Shown: in pieces, positions 1 through 9,952 of the stretch
Position numbering within the stretch: position 1 is the stretch's first letter
How the letters are laid out: every line of letters starts with the position of its first letter
DNA from: Chromera velia
Taxonomy: Eukaryota > Sar > Chromeraceae
Reading direction: 5' to 3'
NCBI GenBank assembly: GCA_018398765.1
Contig: JAHBMJ010001240.1
Coordinates: forward strand, 1 to 64,000
DNA: 64,000 nucleotides
Made by a program: the position numbers and the translations under genes
Notes under the pieces: model-generated
Database searches by the model: none
Seen by the model: the letters and a program-made list of their open reading frames with translations, nothing else
Told to the model about the DNA's origin: nothing

Positions 1-32
<32 letters not shown>

Positions 33-219
33 ATTTGTTTTCTTCTCCTGGGTCTCTCTGTCGTTGTGTTTCCCTGTCAAGTTTCTGTCGCCCTCGACTG
101 CTTCTGAGCACCGAGCGGCCGAGTTTTGGGAGAACTAAATGCACAGCAGAAAAAAATGGGGTTTTTGTTTTCTTCTATCCCCGAGTGCCACAGTTGTGCT
201 CCTTCTTCTCCCCCCGCAG

Positions 220-704
220 AAACGGAGAGATGACGATTCTCTTCCGACCTCGCGACTTTGACGGCAAGCAGATGGCACACTGCCACGATCTCCTCCATGC
301 AGACATGGGAATGGCCATCAGGTCAGTCAGTCAGTCAGTCAGTCAGTCAGTCAGGAGGCCGGTAATTCACTCATGTTGAGACGGCGTTGTGCTGTTCTGC
401 CTGGTTCTCTCGTTCTCTCTGTATCGCTGTCTTTGAAGTTACTTCGCAGTTAATGCACGGCAGCGGAGGTGTCCTGCCATCCCTTTCCATCTTGAGTTTC
501 GCCTCACCGGAGATGAGGTCACGTATCCAAGAGGGTCGGAGGGACGGTGTAAATGTGATGTTGTGTCTGTGAATATGTCTTCACATGTGTGTGTACACGT
601 ATGCGTGGATCAGGTGGGACGTCTTTAACCCCTCCGCGCCGCCCCTGGAGGAGTCGGACCCTGACTGCCCCCACGGCACGGAGAGCGACGCAGACACTCC
701 GTGA
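220..704 (+). CDS. Multicopper oxidase, C-terminal two exons (5' part lies outside the window)
   Basis: Two exons, 220-321 and 614-704, encode the C-terminus of a multicopper oxidase (laccase/ferroxidase family: oxidation of phenols or metal ions coupled to reduction of O2 to water). The key motif in the first exon is AHCHDLLHADMGM, which fits the family's C-terminal signature H-C-H-x3-H-x3-G-M. The HCH and following His are the type 1/type 3 copper ligands, and the final Met is the axial type 1 position. The upstream acceptor is a pyrimidine tract ending cccccgcag. The donor is AG|GTCAGT and the next acceptor is atcag. The split Arg codon (AG+G) gives a continuous MAIRWDVFNP. The protein then ends in an acidic Ser/Asp/Glu-rich tail and TGA (702-704). 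Members of this family are usually secreted or membrane-anchored, but the N-terminus is not visible. The intron (322-613) starts with a long GTCA tandem run. Confidence 0.72.
322..350 (+). repeat. (GTCA)n run starting at a 5' splice site
   Basis: Seven or so tandem GTCA units begin exactly at the GT of the multicopper oxidase intron. The run reads as copies of the donor motif GTCAGT. Similar short expansions occur at other donors in the window, for example at 55668 and 61403. Confidence 0.7.
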
Positions 705-2853
705 CCAGAGGGAAACCAACTCACAAGACGTCACACTGCATGCACTCAAGAAGAGACCGGAGAAGATTAGGGGGAACTGACGGGAGGGCGGGGCCTCAGC
801 AATCGGCAGAAGCCGGGAGGAGAGTGTACAGCTCGAAAAGAGTGCTCCGCCTTCCCTCTGTTCGTCCATGTTTGCTGTATTCCATGTCGGTCTTGAGAGT
901 AATCCCTCAAAAAAAGGGGTGCCCTCCTTCAGAAAGGAAATGAGGTCCTGAGAAAATCTGTCTCTTGCGTCGATTTGCAGTCGTCGTCTTGGTTGTCTGG
1001 GCATGGTCATCGGAGCGTCCTGGACTTTTTTTTGTTTGGGGAGGGGCAGGCAGGGAGTGTTGCTTTCAGAGTGGCACTATTCCTGCATGGCGGGTTTTCG
1101 TCGGCATGACGTCCTTCTGTCTTTTTGTGCGTACCTCTGTTTTGTCTAGAGTTCCTTGACTGACTGAATGCATGAGTTCTCTTTGCAGTCTCTTCATTCG
1201 TGTTCGAGTGAGAGACTGACCAGACAGCTATGTGGCAGACTGAGCGTCAGCGCCACACAGAAAGAGCTACACCGACAAAATGTATCCATCCATCCTGTAG
1301 AGGAAGAGAAGAGTCAGGGAGACCACTGACAGGAGAGGGTCAGGTGAAGTGAGGGAACTGTTTGGAGAGAAGAAAAGGAGAGGGGGGGGGCGGGAGAGAA
1401 GAGTGATTCCTGCACGGAATTTAAATTCATTGTAGTCAGACGGAGGTGAAACAAGGCAATGGGAATTCGACACGACTGCCAAAAGGGTGGGTGGCTGGTG
1501 GGTGGTTGCAGGGGGGTCACGCCCAGGACGACCGAAATTTTACGGGCAGAGAAAGCTCGCTGTTTGGGGGACTGACTGAGTCACTAGCTTTCAAGACAGG
1601 TCGGGTGAGCTCCGGTTGACGTGCAGCCACCCCTCCGTTGAGGTCAGCTCAGACGTCGCGTTGCAGTCAGGTTTTTGCGGGTTATAAAAGTCAGCCAGAT
1701 AGTGACCATTCAGCCAGTATTGACGTCAAATCGTTCGGAAAAGACATTAGACACAGGCAGCATTTTTTCACTTAAAGTGCAGGGCCCCTCTGAAGTGTTT
1801 TGATGCATGCGGGCCGCCAATGGAGGCTGCAGATGAAAAGAATTCACGAGGTCGTTTCTCGGCGTCAAGCAGTCAGCACCTTTTTGCAATCAGTCCGAAT
1901 GAATGAATTTGACTGATTTGCCTTTTTTTGTCGGCTTTTTCAGGGGATAAATGCCCATGTAACTGCATATCCTCGTGCATGTCACGTTGTACCGTCACCG
2001 CATGATGATTCAAAATCGGCTTGTGCCAAACGTTGTACACTGGCATATGTATTGTAAATCTCACATGAATTGTGGCAGAACCACTTACCGATCGTCATTC
2101 GAGTCACAAAAATAATAGTTTACTTAGTTCTCACTAATTTCTCCATTCACTTTACGCTTCATCAGGATCTTTTTGGACCAGTATACCATTATGAAAGGCG
2201 CCATTACTTTCGTTGTACATGTATAAATATGTATAAAAGGAAGAGCTCTTTCTTTACTTGCTCCATCAGTATCTGTCAGTCAAAGCTAGATAGCATAGCA
2301 TTGATCTTCATAGGATTGGCTGGGATTGCTTTCCCTTAATCTTAAATACATGTACAGTATTTCTTTTAGTAAGTTGTTACATATACGTATTAGCACAGCG
2401 GTCACACGGATTAACACGGATTTCAAACTAGCTAGTTTGCACTTATTTGCACTTGCCCGTGTTAAGCTGTTTTGTAAGTACCCACAGCCCCGTGGTGGAC
2501 GAAAGTCTGTCAGAGACGAGACCCCGGCCAGCCCCGCGCTACGATATATCCGCTGGGTCACGACTCGGCTCGTGTTATGTCGTGTTCAGAATCTTAGGGA
2601 TGTCATGGATGTCAGGGATGATAGCGGCTCTGAGACCTTGTGTGAGGCAGTCCAACGTGGCCGGAGACACAAGCAGCGCCTCGATCCATGGCAAGACCCT
2701 TGAAAGACTTTTCATGCACAACGCCGAGTGCAGACATTCCGTTCCCGTCTCAGTCGATCGATCTCTGCCTTTTGTCTGCATGTTGCCTCCGTAAATCTTG
2801 AGAGATCCTTTCTATAGCTAGGAAGTAGACACGGCTTCTCCGGTACAACACGC
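705..2853. other. Intergenic stretch, no supported gene
   Basis: This follows the multicopper oxidase stop and precedes the zinc-finger/CEHGR gene. It contains short ORFs in several frames but no domain, no signal peptide and no pair of phase-compatible exons that I could support. The part from about 2050 to 2500 is AT-rich and looks like ordinary intergenic DNA. The promoter of the gene at 2854 presumably lies in the last few hundred bases, but I see no recognisable core element. Confidence 0.5.
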
Positions 2854-4996
2854 TTGCAGCTTTCTCTCGAGAATAGGACTGACGGAAAGAGGAGGTGGCT
2901 CTTGAGCTCTCACGGCGTTCTCATACTCATGCAAGCGTCGTACATGTCCGTCTCCTTCGTTTGGGTCTCTCTGTTGTCGCTGGTTGTGGGCATCACCGCA
3001 AGACGAGTGGGTGGCACCTTCCTCCTTGGCAAGCAGGAGAGGGGCTTTGGTTTTTTGGCGTCGAAGCGGGTCTACGAGGACCGCCAGAGCGACAGTATGA
3101 AGTCGCGGTTGCGGTACACTCACGACAGGTTCGTGGGGGTCCGTCTCCGCCGAAGGGGGAGAGAGGCGCGTCTCCTCTTCCTCTCGCCATTGGGAGACGC
3201 TTCCCTTCGAGTGTCCTCAACCAGTCGTGACAGCCGCTCTGTACACGTTCTGGCAGCATCTCTCGAAGCAGAGCCTGACAACCGAGAAGGGACAGTCGCC
3301 TCTCCTCCTCCGTCTCCGCACCTTCCCTCTGACTCTCCTACGTCTTCCTCCGTCCAGACGGAAGAGAAGAAGAAATTGCGTCGGAGAGGGAAAGTGCCGG
3401 TGAGGTCGACTGCGAAGGGAACTGCAAAGGGTGAAGAAGGAGAAGAGGGTTTGAAGAAATCCTGGAGGGGGGACGGGGAGCAAGTCCTTGTGGAAGAGGG
3501 AGGCAGAGAGGTCGTTCGGTGGAGATGCAACCACTGCGGGGCACTTTTCAAGAAGGAGGCGGCAGTGCATCTCCATGCAACAAAAATGCGTCATGGGTGA
3601 GTATTCTTGTCGTATACCTCCCGTTCTTCGTTCTTTTCTTCTATTGGCGCCTGCAGGAAAGTATAATCGAACGAATTCATCGCGGTTTCTGCTCTCTCTC
3701 GCTCTGGCTCCCCCCTCTCTCCCTCTCCCCCGCTCTGTGAGGTGACTAAGTACATCTGCTAGGTGCTTCGCACTCTCTCTCACTTTGTGTGTTTGGACTT
3801 TAGAAAGACCTAGGCGAAACTCCTGTGTCTGTTCTGTAGAAGTCGAAACCAGATTCGTATACCCAGAACGCATGTGCATCATCATCTCATCTGAGCACCG
3901 GTGTGTGTGCAGGGAGGAGGGGGGAGATCTAAGGTCAAAATCGCCTAACAGAAGGAGGAGAAACTCGCCGAAGAATGCAGACAACCTGTGCATACCTCAC
4001 CAAAGAGATGCACGCACATGCTCTCTGTGTGACCCCTCTCTTCTTATGCGTGGGCAGTGTGAGCATGGGAGAAAACGCTCTCAGTGCAAAGAGTGCGGGG
4101 GCGGGTCCATTTGCGAGCATGGGAGAATACGCTCTCAGTGCAAAGAGTGCGGGGGTCCGTCCATTTGCGAGCATGGGAGACGACGCTCTGCGTGCAAAGA
4201 GTGCGGAGGCGGGTCCATTTGCAAGCACGGGAGAATACGCTCTCAGTGCAAAGAGTGCGGGGGCGGGTCCATTTGCGAACACGGGAGAATACGCTCAGAC
4301 TGTAAAGAGTGCGGGGGCGGGTCCATTTGCGAGCACGGGAGAAAACGCTCTCAGTGCAAAGAGTGCGGGGGCGGGTCCATTTGCGAGCATGGGAGAAGAC
4401 GCTCTCACTGCAAAGAGTGCGGGGGTGCGTCCATTTGCGAGCATGGTAGACGACGCTCTCGGTGCAAAGGGTGCGGGGGCGGGTCCATTTGCGAGCATGG
4501 GAGAATACGCTCTACGTGCAAAGAGTGCGGGGGTCCGTCCATTTGCGAGCATGGGAGAATACGCTCTACGTGCAAAGAGTGCGGGGGCGGGTCCATTTGC
4601 GAGCACGGGAGAATACGCTCTCACTGCAAAGAGTGCGGGGGCGGGTCCATTTGCGAGCATGGGAGAAAACGCTCAGAGTGCAAAGAGTGCGGGGGCGGGT
4701 CCATTTGCGAGCACGGGAGAAGACGCTCTCACTGCAAAGAGTGCGGGGGTGCGTCCATTTGCGAGCATGGAAGACGACGCTCTCGGTGCAAAGAGTGCGG
4801 GGGCGGGTCCATTTGCGAGCATGGGAGAATACGCTCTCAGTGCAAAGAGTGCGGGGGTGGGTCAATCTGCGAGCATGGGAGACAACGCTCTACGTGCAAA
4901 GAGTGTAAGAGCAACTCACCTTTGGGCAGAATTAAGAGCGGCACAGTACACGTCTCCAAGGCAGGTTCCCAAGCCGTGCCCAAACCGACTGTGTGA
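2854..4996 (+). CDS. C2H2 zinc finger plus sixteen CEHGRxRSxCKEC repeats, with secretory-type N-terminus
   Basis: Two exons, 2854-3596 and 3913-4996, give about 608 residues and end in TGA. The junction is H-GG|GTGAGT to tgtgcag|G. Of the three pyrimidine-rich acceptors before the repeats, only the one at 3912 keeps the frame. Residues about 26-50 (MQASYMSVSFVWVSLLSLV...) form a hydrophobic N-terminal segment, so the true start may be the internal ATG at 2929. This could be a signal peptide, or a bipartite plastid presequence given the basic, Ser-rich stretch after it. Before the junction lies one classical finger, C-x2-C-x12-H-x5-H (RWRCNHCGALF...). The second exon has a basic linker, a C-S-L-C motif and then sixteen tandem 18-residue units of consensus CEHGRIRSQCKECGGGSI. 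Each unit has three Cys and one His, which suggests metal binding. CEHGR arrays are known in uncharacterised proteins of alveolates and stramenopiles. The function is unknown, and nucleic-acid binding is only a guess. Confidence 0.68.
4058..4906 (+). repeat. 54-bp coding tandem repeat, 16 units
   Basis: Sixteen units of exactly 54 bp (18 codons) run without interruption, with unit starts at 4058 + 54k. Variation concentrates at the codon after HGR (Ile/Lys/Arg/Gln), the residue after RS (Gln/His/Arg/Thr/Asp/Glu/Ala) and the residue before SI (Gly/Pro/Ala). Units 7-8 (RRRSH..GASI, then RRRSR) recur almost unchanged as units 13-14, so blocks of several units have been duplicated as well as single units. 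Because of the low complexity, the repeats read open in several frames on both strands. Confidence 0.9.
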
Positions 4997-7506
4997 GGTC
5001 TTCTCCGTCGGTCCATGTAGGAGTCTGACGCACTAGCTGGTTTCACTCTTCGCTGAATGCGTTTCATTTGCAAAAGTGATATCCTCCTCATCTTTGTGTG
5101 GAGTTGAAGGGCTTGACATCTGTTCTGAAAACTGGAAGAGGGGTTGAGGGAGATGGGGAGGAGGAGAATGACAAAGGAGAGGGAGGGTACTTCAAGGGGG
5201 GAGGGGTGGCTATGATTCGTTCTGGAAATCGGCCACCGGAGGATTTCAGGGTCCGTCTTTCATCTCTATTTCTTTCACTCACACACACCTTTCGGTCACA
5301 CTGAAGGAAGATTTTTCAATGCTGTTACCTCCCTGCTGTCTGTTTGTCTGTTGGCAGCCTCTAGGCATGCACTTTCCGAGAGGGAGCAATGAGAGCAGAA
5401 ACGCCATTTGCACCTCAAGTCTAAAGGAAGCAAACTGAATTCCATTCAAGTCTGATTAATTCTGTCTGAAGGAAGCAAACATGCAAGGAAGTAAAGTGGA
5501 AGGAAAGAGAAGAAGATCCTCCTTCGAAGCTCTTTTTTCTCTAGCTCCTTCTTTCCTTTCTTCTTTTCTCCCTTTCTTAATTATTTCTTTCCGTTTGCTT
5601 TTGGGGTTCTCGGCTGATGTGTGTGCGTGTGTCTGATACTTTCTTCTACTATAGGTTGCCGATTTTCTTTTTTGGCGCCGAATTCTTACTGTCTTGTCTA
5701 CAGTAATTTTCTTCACACTTTGCCCACTTGCCCACTGCCTTCCGTGGCCATCCATGGATGCATTTGTGTGCCGTCTCCTTTTTGGCTGTAGAGATCATCT
5801 GAAGTTCTTCGGTCAGTTGCACTTTTTTCGATCAACCAACTGGGGGTCTGTCTGTCTTCCAATGAATTTATTTCGAGTTTGCATGCAGCTTAGAGGTCCG
5901 AAGGACAGAGGATAGAACGCCTGAGGCGAAGTTTTTTTTATTCAAGTGAAAAGAGCTGAAAGATTTGCCCATTCGTCTCCCTGCATATCCCTCTGCCCAT
6001 ATGGGTGTACTGCGATGAATGATCTCCTTTTTGCAGGGCACCCAGCCGACTGGCGACTCTCTTTCTTCATGAAGTTCTCTCTAGGTCAGATTGAATGATG
6101 CTGAGCTCTGAATCAGGGAGGCATTGGGCGCCAGCTGTGGCCTCCGATACATGAGTGCCACCCCGCTGACTTTTGAGCGGGCTCTCTTTTCGCGTGGATT
6201 TCTTACAATCTTTTTCGAATTTTCTTTGTATGTTTGTAAGGAAGCCAGAATCCTGGCTGGGCATCATGCATAGTGTGCATGAGCATACGATATGTGTGTA
6301 CTTTGTTCGCCTCCCTGACTGCATGTTTCTCTGTCTGTGTCTTTGTATCTCTCTCTGTGTGCCCGCATGTCTATTTTTGTGTCGTCTGAAAGAAGGTAGC
6401 TTAGACGCTTCGTGGCGCCGGCAAGAAAAGTCTTCGGTCATGTTTCCTTCCTTCCTTCAGGCTTCAACTGTGCATGGGTTTGTCCGTTCGTCTGCATGCA
6501 GGTGTTGAGAGAGAGGCCGCGCTGTGTGGTGATTGCCTCGAGGACTTGTTCCCGCGTTTTCGTGTGCAAGGGGGCACAGAGCTTGCGGTCCGTGGTTTGC
6601 TTTGCGTTGCGTTGCTGTGCGTCTGTGTCTCTGTCCGTTTTCTCTCCTTCTTTTCTCTCTGTCTTTCTTCTCTTTATACTTGGGGGGGTCATGCCGTCTT
6701 TCTCTTTCTTGCTCTCTCTGTATCTGTGCATGCATGTTTGTATCGGTGAGAGAGAGAGAGAGAGAGAGAGAGAGCGGGCGGGCGTCTAGGCGGGCGTGTG
6801 TCCATATCCTCCTGTGCAGCTCTGGACATGTTTGTTGCCTTGCTTTTGGAATGGTTGGGACAGTTGCAATACAAAGAGAGCGTTTCTCCACTAGAGACAT
6901 TAAAAAAAGAACGGCAGGCATAGAATATGACTGCTGTGTGTAGGAGTCTGTCATTTAATTTATGCAAAGAGGTGCGTAAAGCTAAATCACTAACCTGATG
7001 AATGAATCGATGGATGATTGAATGAATGTAATTCAATGCAGAGGGTGGATCTGAATCGGAATTATCATCTGATCGAACAACCGGCGTTCTTTAGATCAAG
7101 TAGAAGGTGGGGGCTCTATTCTGTAGCTTTACCTGTTCTGGTACAAGTTGCGGCTAGACTTGCGGTTTCTGTACATGCTGTAACATCATGTCATTATTGC
7201 TACACCTTGCCAATGATGATCGTGCACGGCCTAGTGCACGGCAGAATACTGGTAATATGAATTGATCAACCTCGGACATGCAAATCTTCTAGCAAATCTT
7301 GAATCTAGCTTGATATTACATTTTAATTATGAACACATGTCATATTTAAAAGTTTATTCAATTAGATAAATTGAAGCTTTCTTTTTAGTGTGCGCAATTG
7401 TAGGCTAGACTTAGTGTAGACAATTAGGAGCACTTAATTGTTTGAATCTAGGGTTGAATCTACACATCAGAAAAAAAATATAGACTCATGCCCTTGAGCA
7501 CTGTGG

Positions 7507-7675
7507 CACTGTCGCTGTTTTGTCTTATAGAGGTCGCCCCTATTTTGTCTTGTAGTAAACTTCGAGTCTAAGACCGTGACTGAACCTAGGGCTGAATTCT
7601 CAGCCTATAAGTAAGTGATAAGTGATTTAGTGGTGCTCTAGAGCACTGTCGCCGTTTTGTCTTATAGAGGTCGCC
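7507..7675. repeat. Direct repeat spaced 135 bp, related to 24680-24731
   Basis: The sequence gcactgtcgctgttttgtct and its continuation ttatagaggtcgccc occur at 7507-7540 and, with one change, again at 7642-7675. The second copy is preceded by gatttagtggtgc. The same motif followed by a diverged cactgttgctgttttgt occurs at 24680-24731. This points to an old dispersed repeat family, probably remnants of a transposable element. Confidence 0.6.
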
Positions 7676-8487
7676 CACGCAAACGGCAGGGGTGTGTGCC
7701 TCACTCCTAAGGCTCAGACCATACCCCGTGGCCCGCCTGGATTCCCAGGCCGCGATCAACTAACAACTGTTTTGAACCTTACATGTTTTGGGCCGCTGAC
7801 TGAGAGGGAACCATTCCAAAGATATAATACTAATAACACCAGACGATAGGGCATTTTGACTTTGTATGTGCGCTTCCTGCATCCTTCTCTCTGGTTTGCT
7901 CTCTCCTCCCACTCTTATCTCCCTTCCCTTTTCCATTGCTTCCAGAATCCTCTTGTATTCTTCTTTTCTTCTTTTGTCTCCTCCTCTTCTTTTTATGATT
8001 ACTCCATATCAGGTGCGTACCTTTCTGGGCTCTCCTTAAAGACTCTTCTGCGGAATGCTGCCTTCCCGAGAAATTCATCTATCGCGGGATGCCCTTCATT
8101 TATCAGAAAAGCAAAAGAGCGTCCATCTGAGGGGCTCTCCTCTCTCTCTTCCCTTTCTCTCTACAGATTTCTCTGACTCTCTTTTATCTCTTCTTGTTCC
8201 AATCTCTTTGCAATGCTTCATACATTCTTGCTCTCTCTTGGTCATACACTAGGCATTCTGTTAATATATAGATCTAGCTCATCCTCCAGCATCTCTATAT
8301 CTATCTATCCTTTACTATGTAACAGAACGGGCACAGTCTCTTCTTCAATGGCACCCCCTGTTCTCCTGTCTGTGGCACCTTCTCCTTTGTTACTGCCAGC
8401 GTTCTGTTTCCGCTCTGGTCATTATCATTATACGTGGCTCAGCAGCTTAAACTGCTAAATTGCTAATAATAGTAGTGTGATTTTTTT

Positions 8488-8730
8488 ATACACGCGTAGA
8501 CTTAGACCTTAGCCGATTTGTCTAGAATTTTTTGTACTGATCCCAAAGTTAGGGGGGTCTGGGACCCCAAAATGACCTTAAACAGCCACTTTCAAAATTG
8601 TTTCTAATGAGTTCCTAACCATATATCAACCCCTAAAAACACTTTATTAAGCCTCTAATGTGCCATTTGCACTGATCCTGAAGTTAGTCCAGACAAATCG
8701 GCTAGCTTCTGAGTCCACACGCATACAGAC
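8488..8730. mobile_element. MITE-like element with about 38-bp imperfect terminal inverted repeats
   Basis: The left arm (8488-8526) contains gacttagaccttagccgatt followed by tgtct. The reverse complement of the right arm (8690-8730) contains gactcagaagctagccgatt followed by tgtct, with conserved spacing. The 160-bp centre has no ORF. Inside each arm lies a short direct repeat, tgatcccaaagttag and tgatcctgaagttag. No clean target-site duplication could be assigned, so the exact ends and the superfamily remain open. Confidence 0.55.
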
Positions 8731-9952
8731 TGATCAAATTTTGTTCTAAGAATTTATTAGGAAAGATATATGGATCCTAGGATGGATCTCAGTCATATTA
8801 TATATAATTATAACTTGAAATTAGACTTGTTGCTTGCAGTATATACATTTTAGTTGAAACACTTTTTTAGAAATTTTTTGATACTTTATGACGCTTCGAT
8901 GTTTTCTTTTTTCTTTGCTGACCGTTGTATGCATTTCGTTTTTCAGCACCGACTCCTAATATCCGTGAACTTCAATACGCTTCAATGATAGATTTAATTG
9001 GTGGTAGTCCTGCCAACTCTATTTATTTTCAATTTTTTAATGCTTTATTTTTTTCCTGTTCTCATTTGCCAATCCTTTTCTTTCAATCAAATTTCTTTCC
9101 TCCCGACCTTTTCAAGTTCACCTTGAGATTTTTGCTTGTGACTGATTTTGTTTCTCCGATCTCATTTGCAGAAATGCAGCGAAAAACAAATGAAGTACTT
9201 TGATTACAGTTTCATGATCTGCTCAGAGGTTTTTTTGACAAAACAAAAGATGATTGGAGTTTCAATCATCAGCGACAGAAACAACCGTTGGTCGCGTTCC
9301 TTTCCATTCAATCCGTGCACTCGTTTACGGACAAACTTCCCAGGCACTCCATGCATGTACCCGTATGTTTCCCAAATGATGAACCAACCACCTCCAGATG
9401 CATGCACCTCCATGATCTGGAAAATCATCATCGCCACTCTGTCATCGAGACAGCAGCAGCCGCAGCAGCAGCAGACACGCATGCAAGCACTTTCACACAC
9501 ATGAAAATGAAAAGAGAAGAGAAGAGAGGGGGGGGGACAGAAACTGTTTCAGGGAGGCAGTAGAGCCGGTGAGGAGGAGAGGAGGAGAGAGGGAGAAAGA
9601 TAGACAAAAGAAACGAAATCCATATGGAATCTCCCTGAGTCTGCCGTCTTCTCTGGGTTCTTTTCTGCAGCATTTTCCCTGTCCTTACCTTTCTTGTCAT
9701 GTTGCTTGACAATTTTTCTTTGTCGACGTGGCTGCACGCCTTCGTCTCTCTTCATTTAAGTCTTCAATTTCTTTTTGTGTGTGAACTCAAACTCCTCTCG
9801 GGGCGATTTCACGCAGCCACTCTGTTCTTATGCCATTAAGCCTGTTCCTTTCCATTCGATTTCTTCTTACCTGGGTTGCTAGATTCCTCCCACCCTTTCC
9901 TCGGTGTTCAATTTATTTCTTCCCCTGTTTCCTTTCTGACCAGCAATTGGGG

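Larger units (their letters stand above)
4997..9952. other. About 5 kb with no convincing gene
   Basis: This contains many short ORFs without recognisable domains. Pyrimidine-rich, intron-like sequence dominates 5500-6800, with a (GA)n run at about 6749-6774. AT-rich intergenic sequence occupies 6950-9250. Two items have structure: a direct repeat at 7507-7675 and an inverted-repeat element at 8488-8730, both annotated separately. A minus-strand ORF at 9204-9500 lies just downstream of the gene at 9953-11546, but I cannot connect it in phase. Confidence 0.45.

Noticed and set aside
2326-2794. Overlapping plus-strand ORFs of 115-125 codons
   Set aside because: No start context, domain or splice partner; composition like surrounding intergenic DNA.
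9148-9504. Overlapping ORFs on both strands (plus 118 codons, minus 98 codons)
   Set aside because: Neither shows a domain. The minus frame could be an exon downstream of the secreted-protein gene, but that gene already ends at 9953 and no phase-compatible junction was found.
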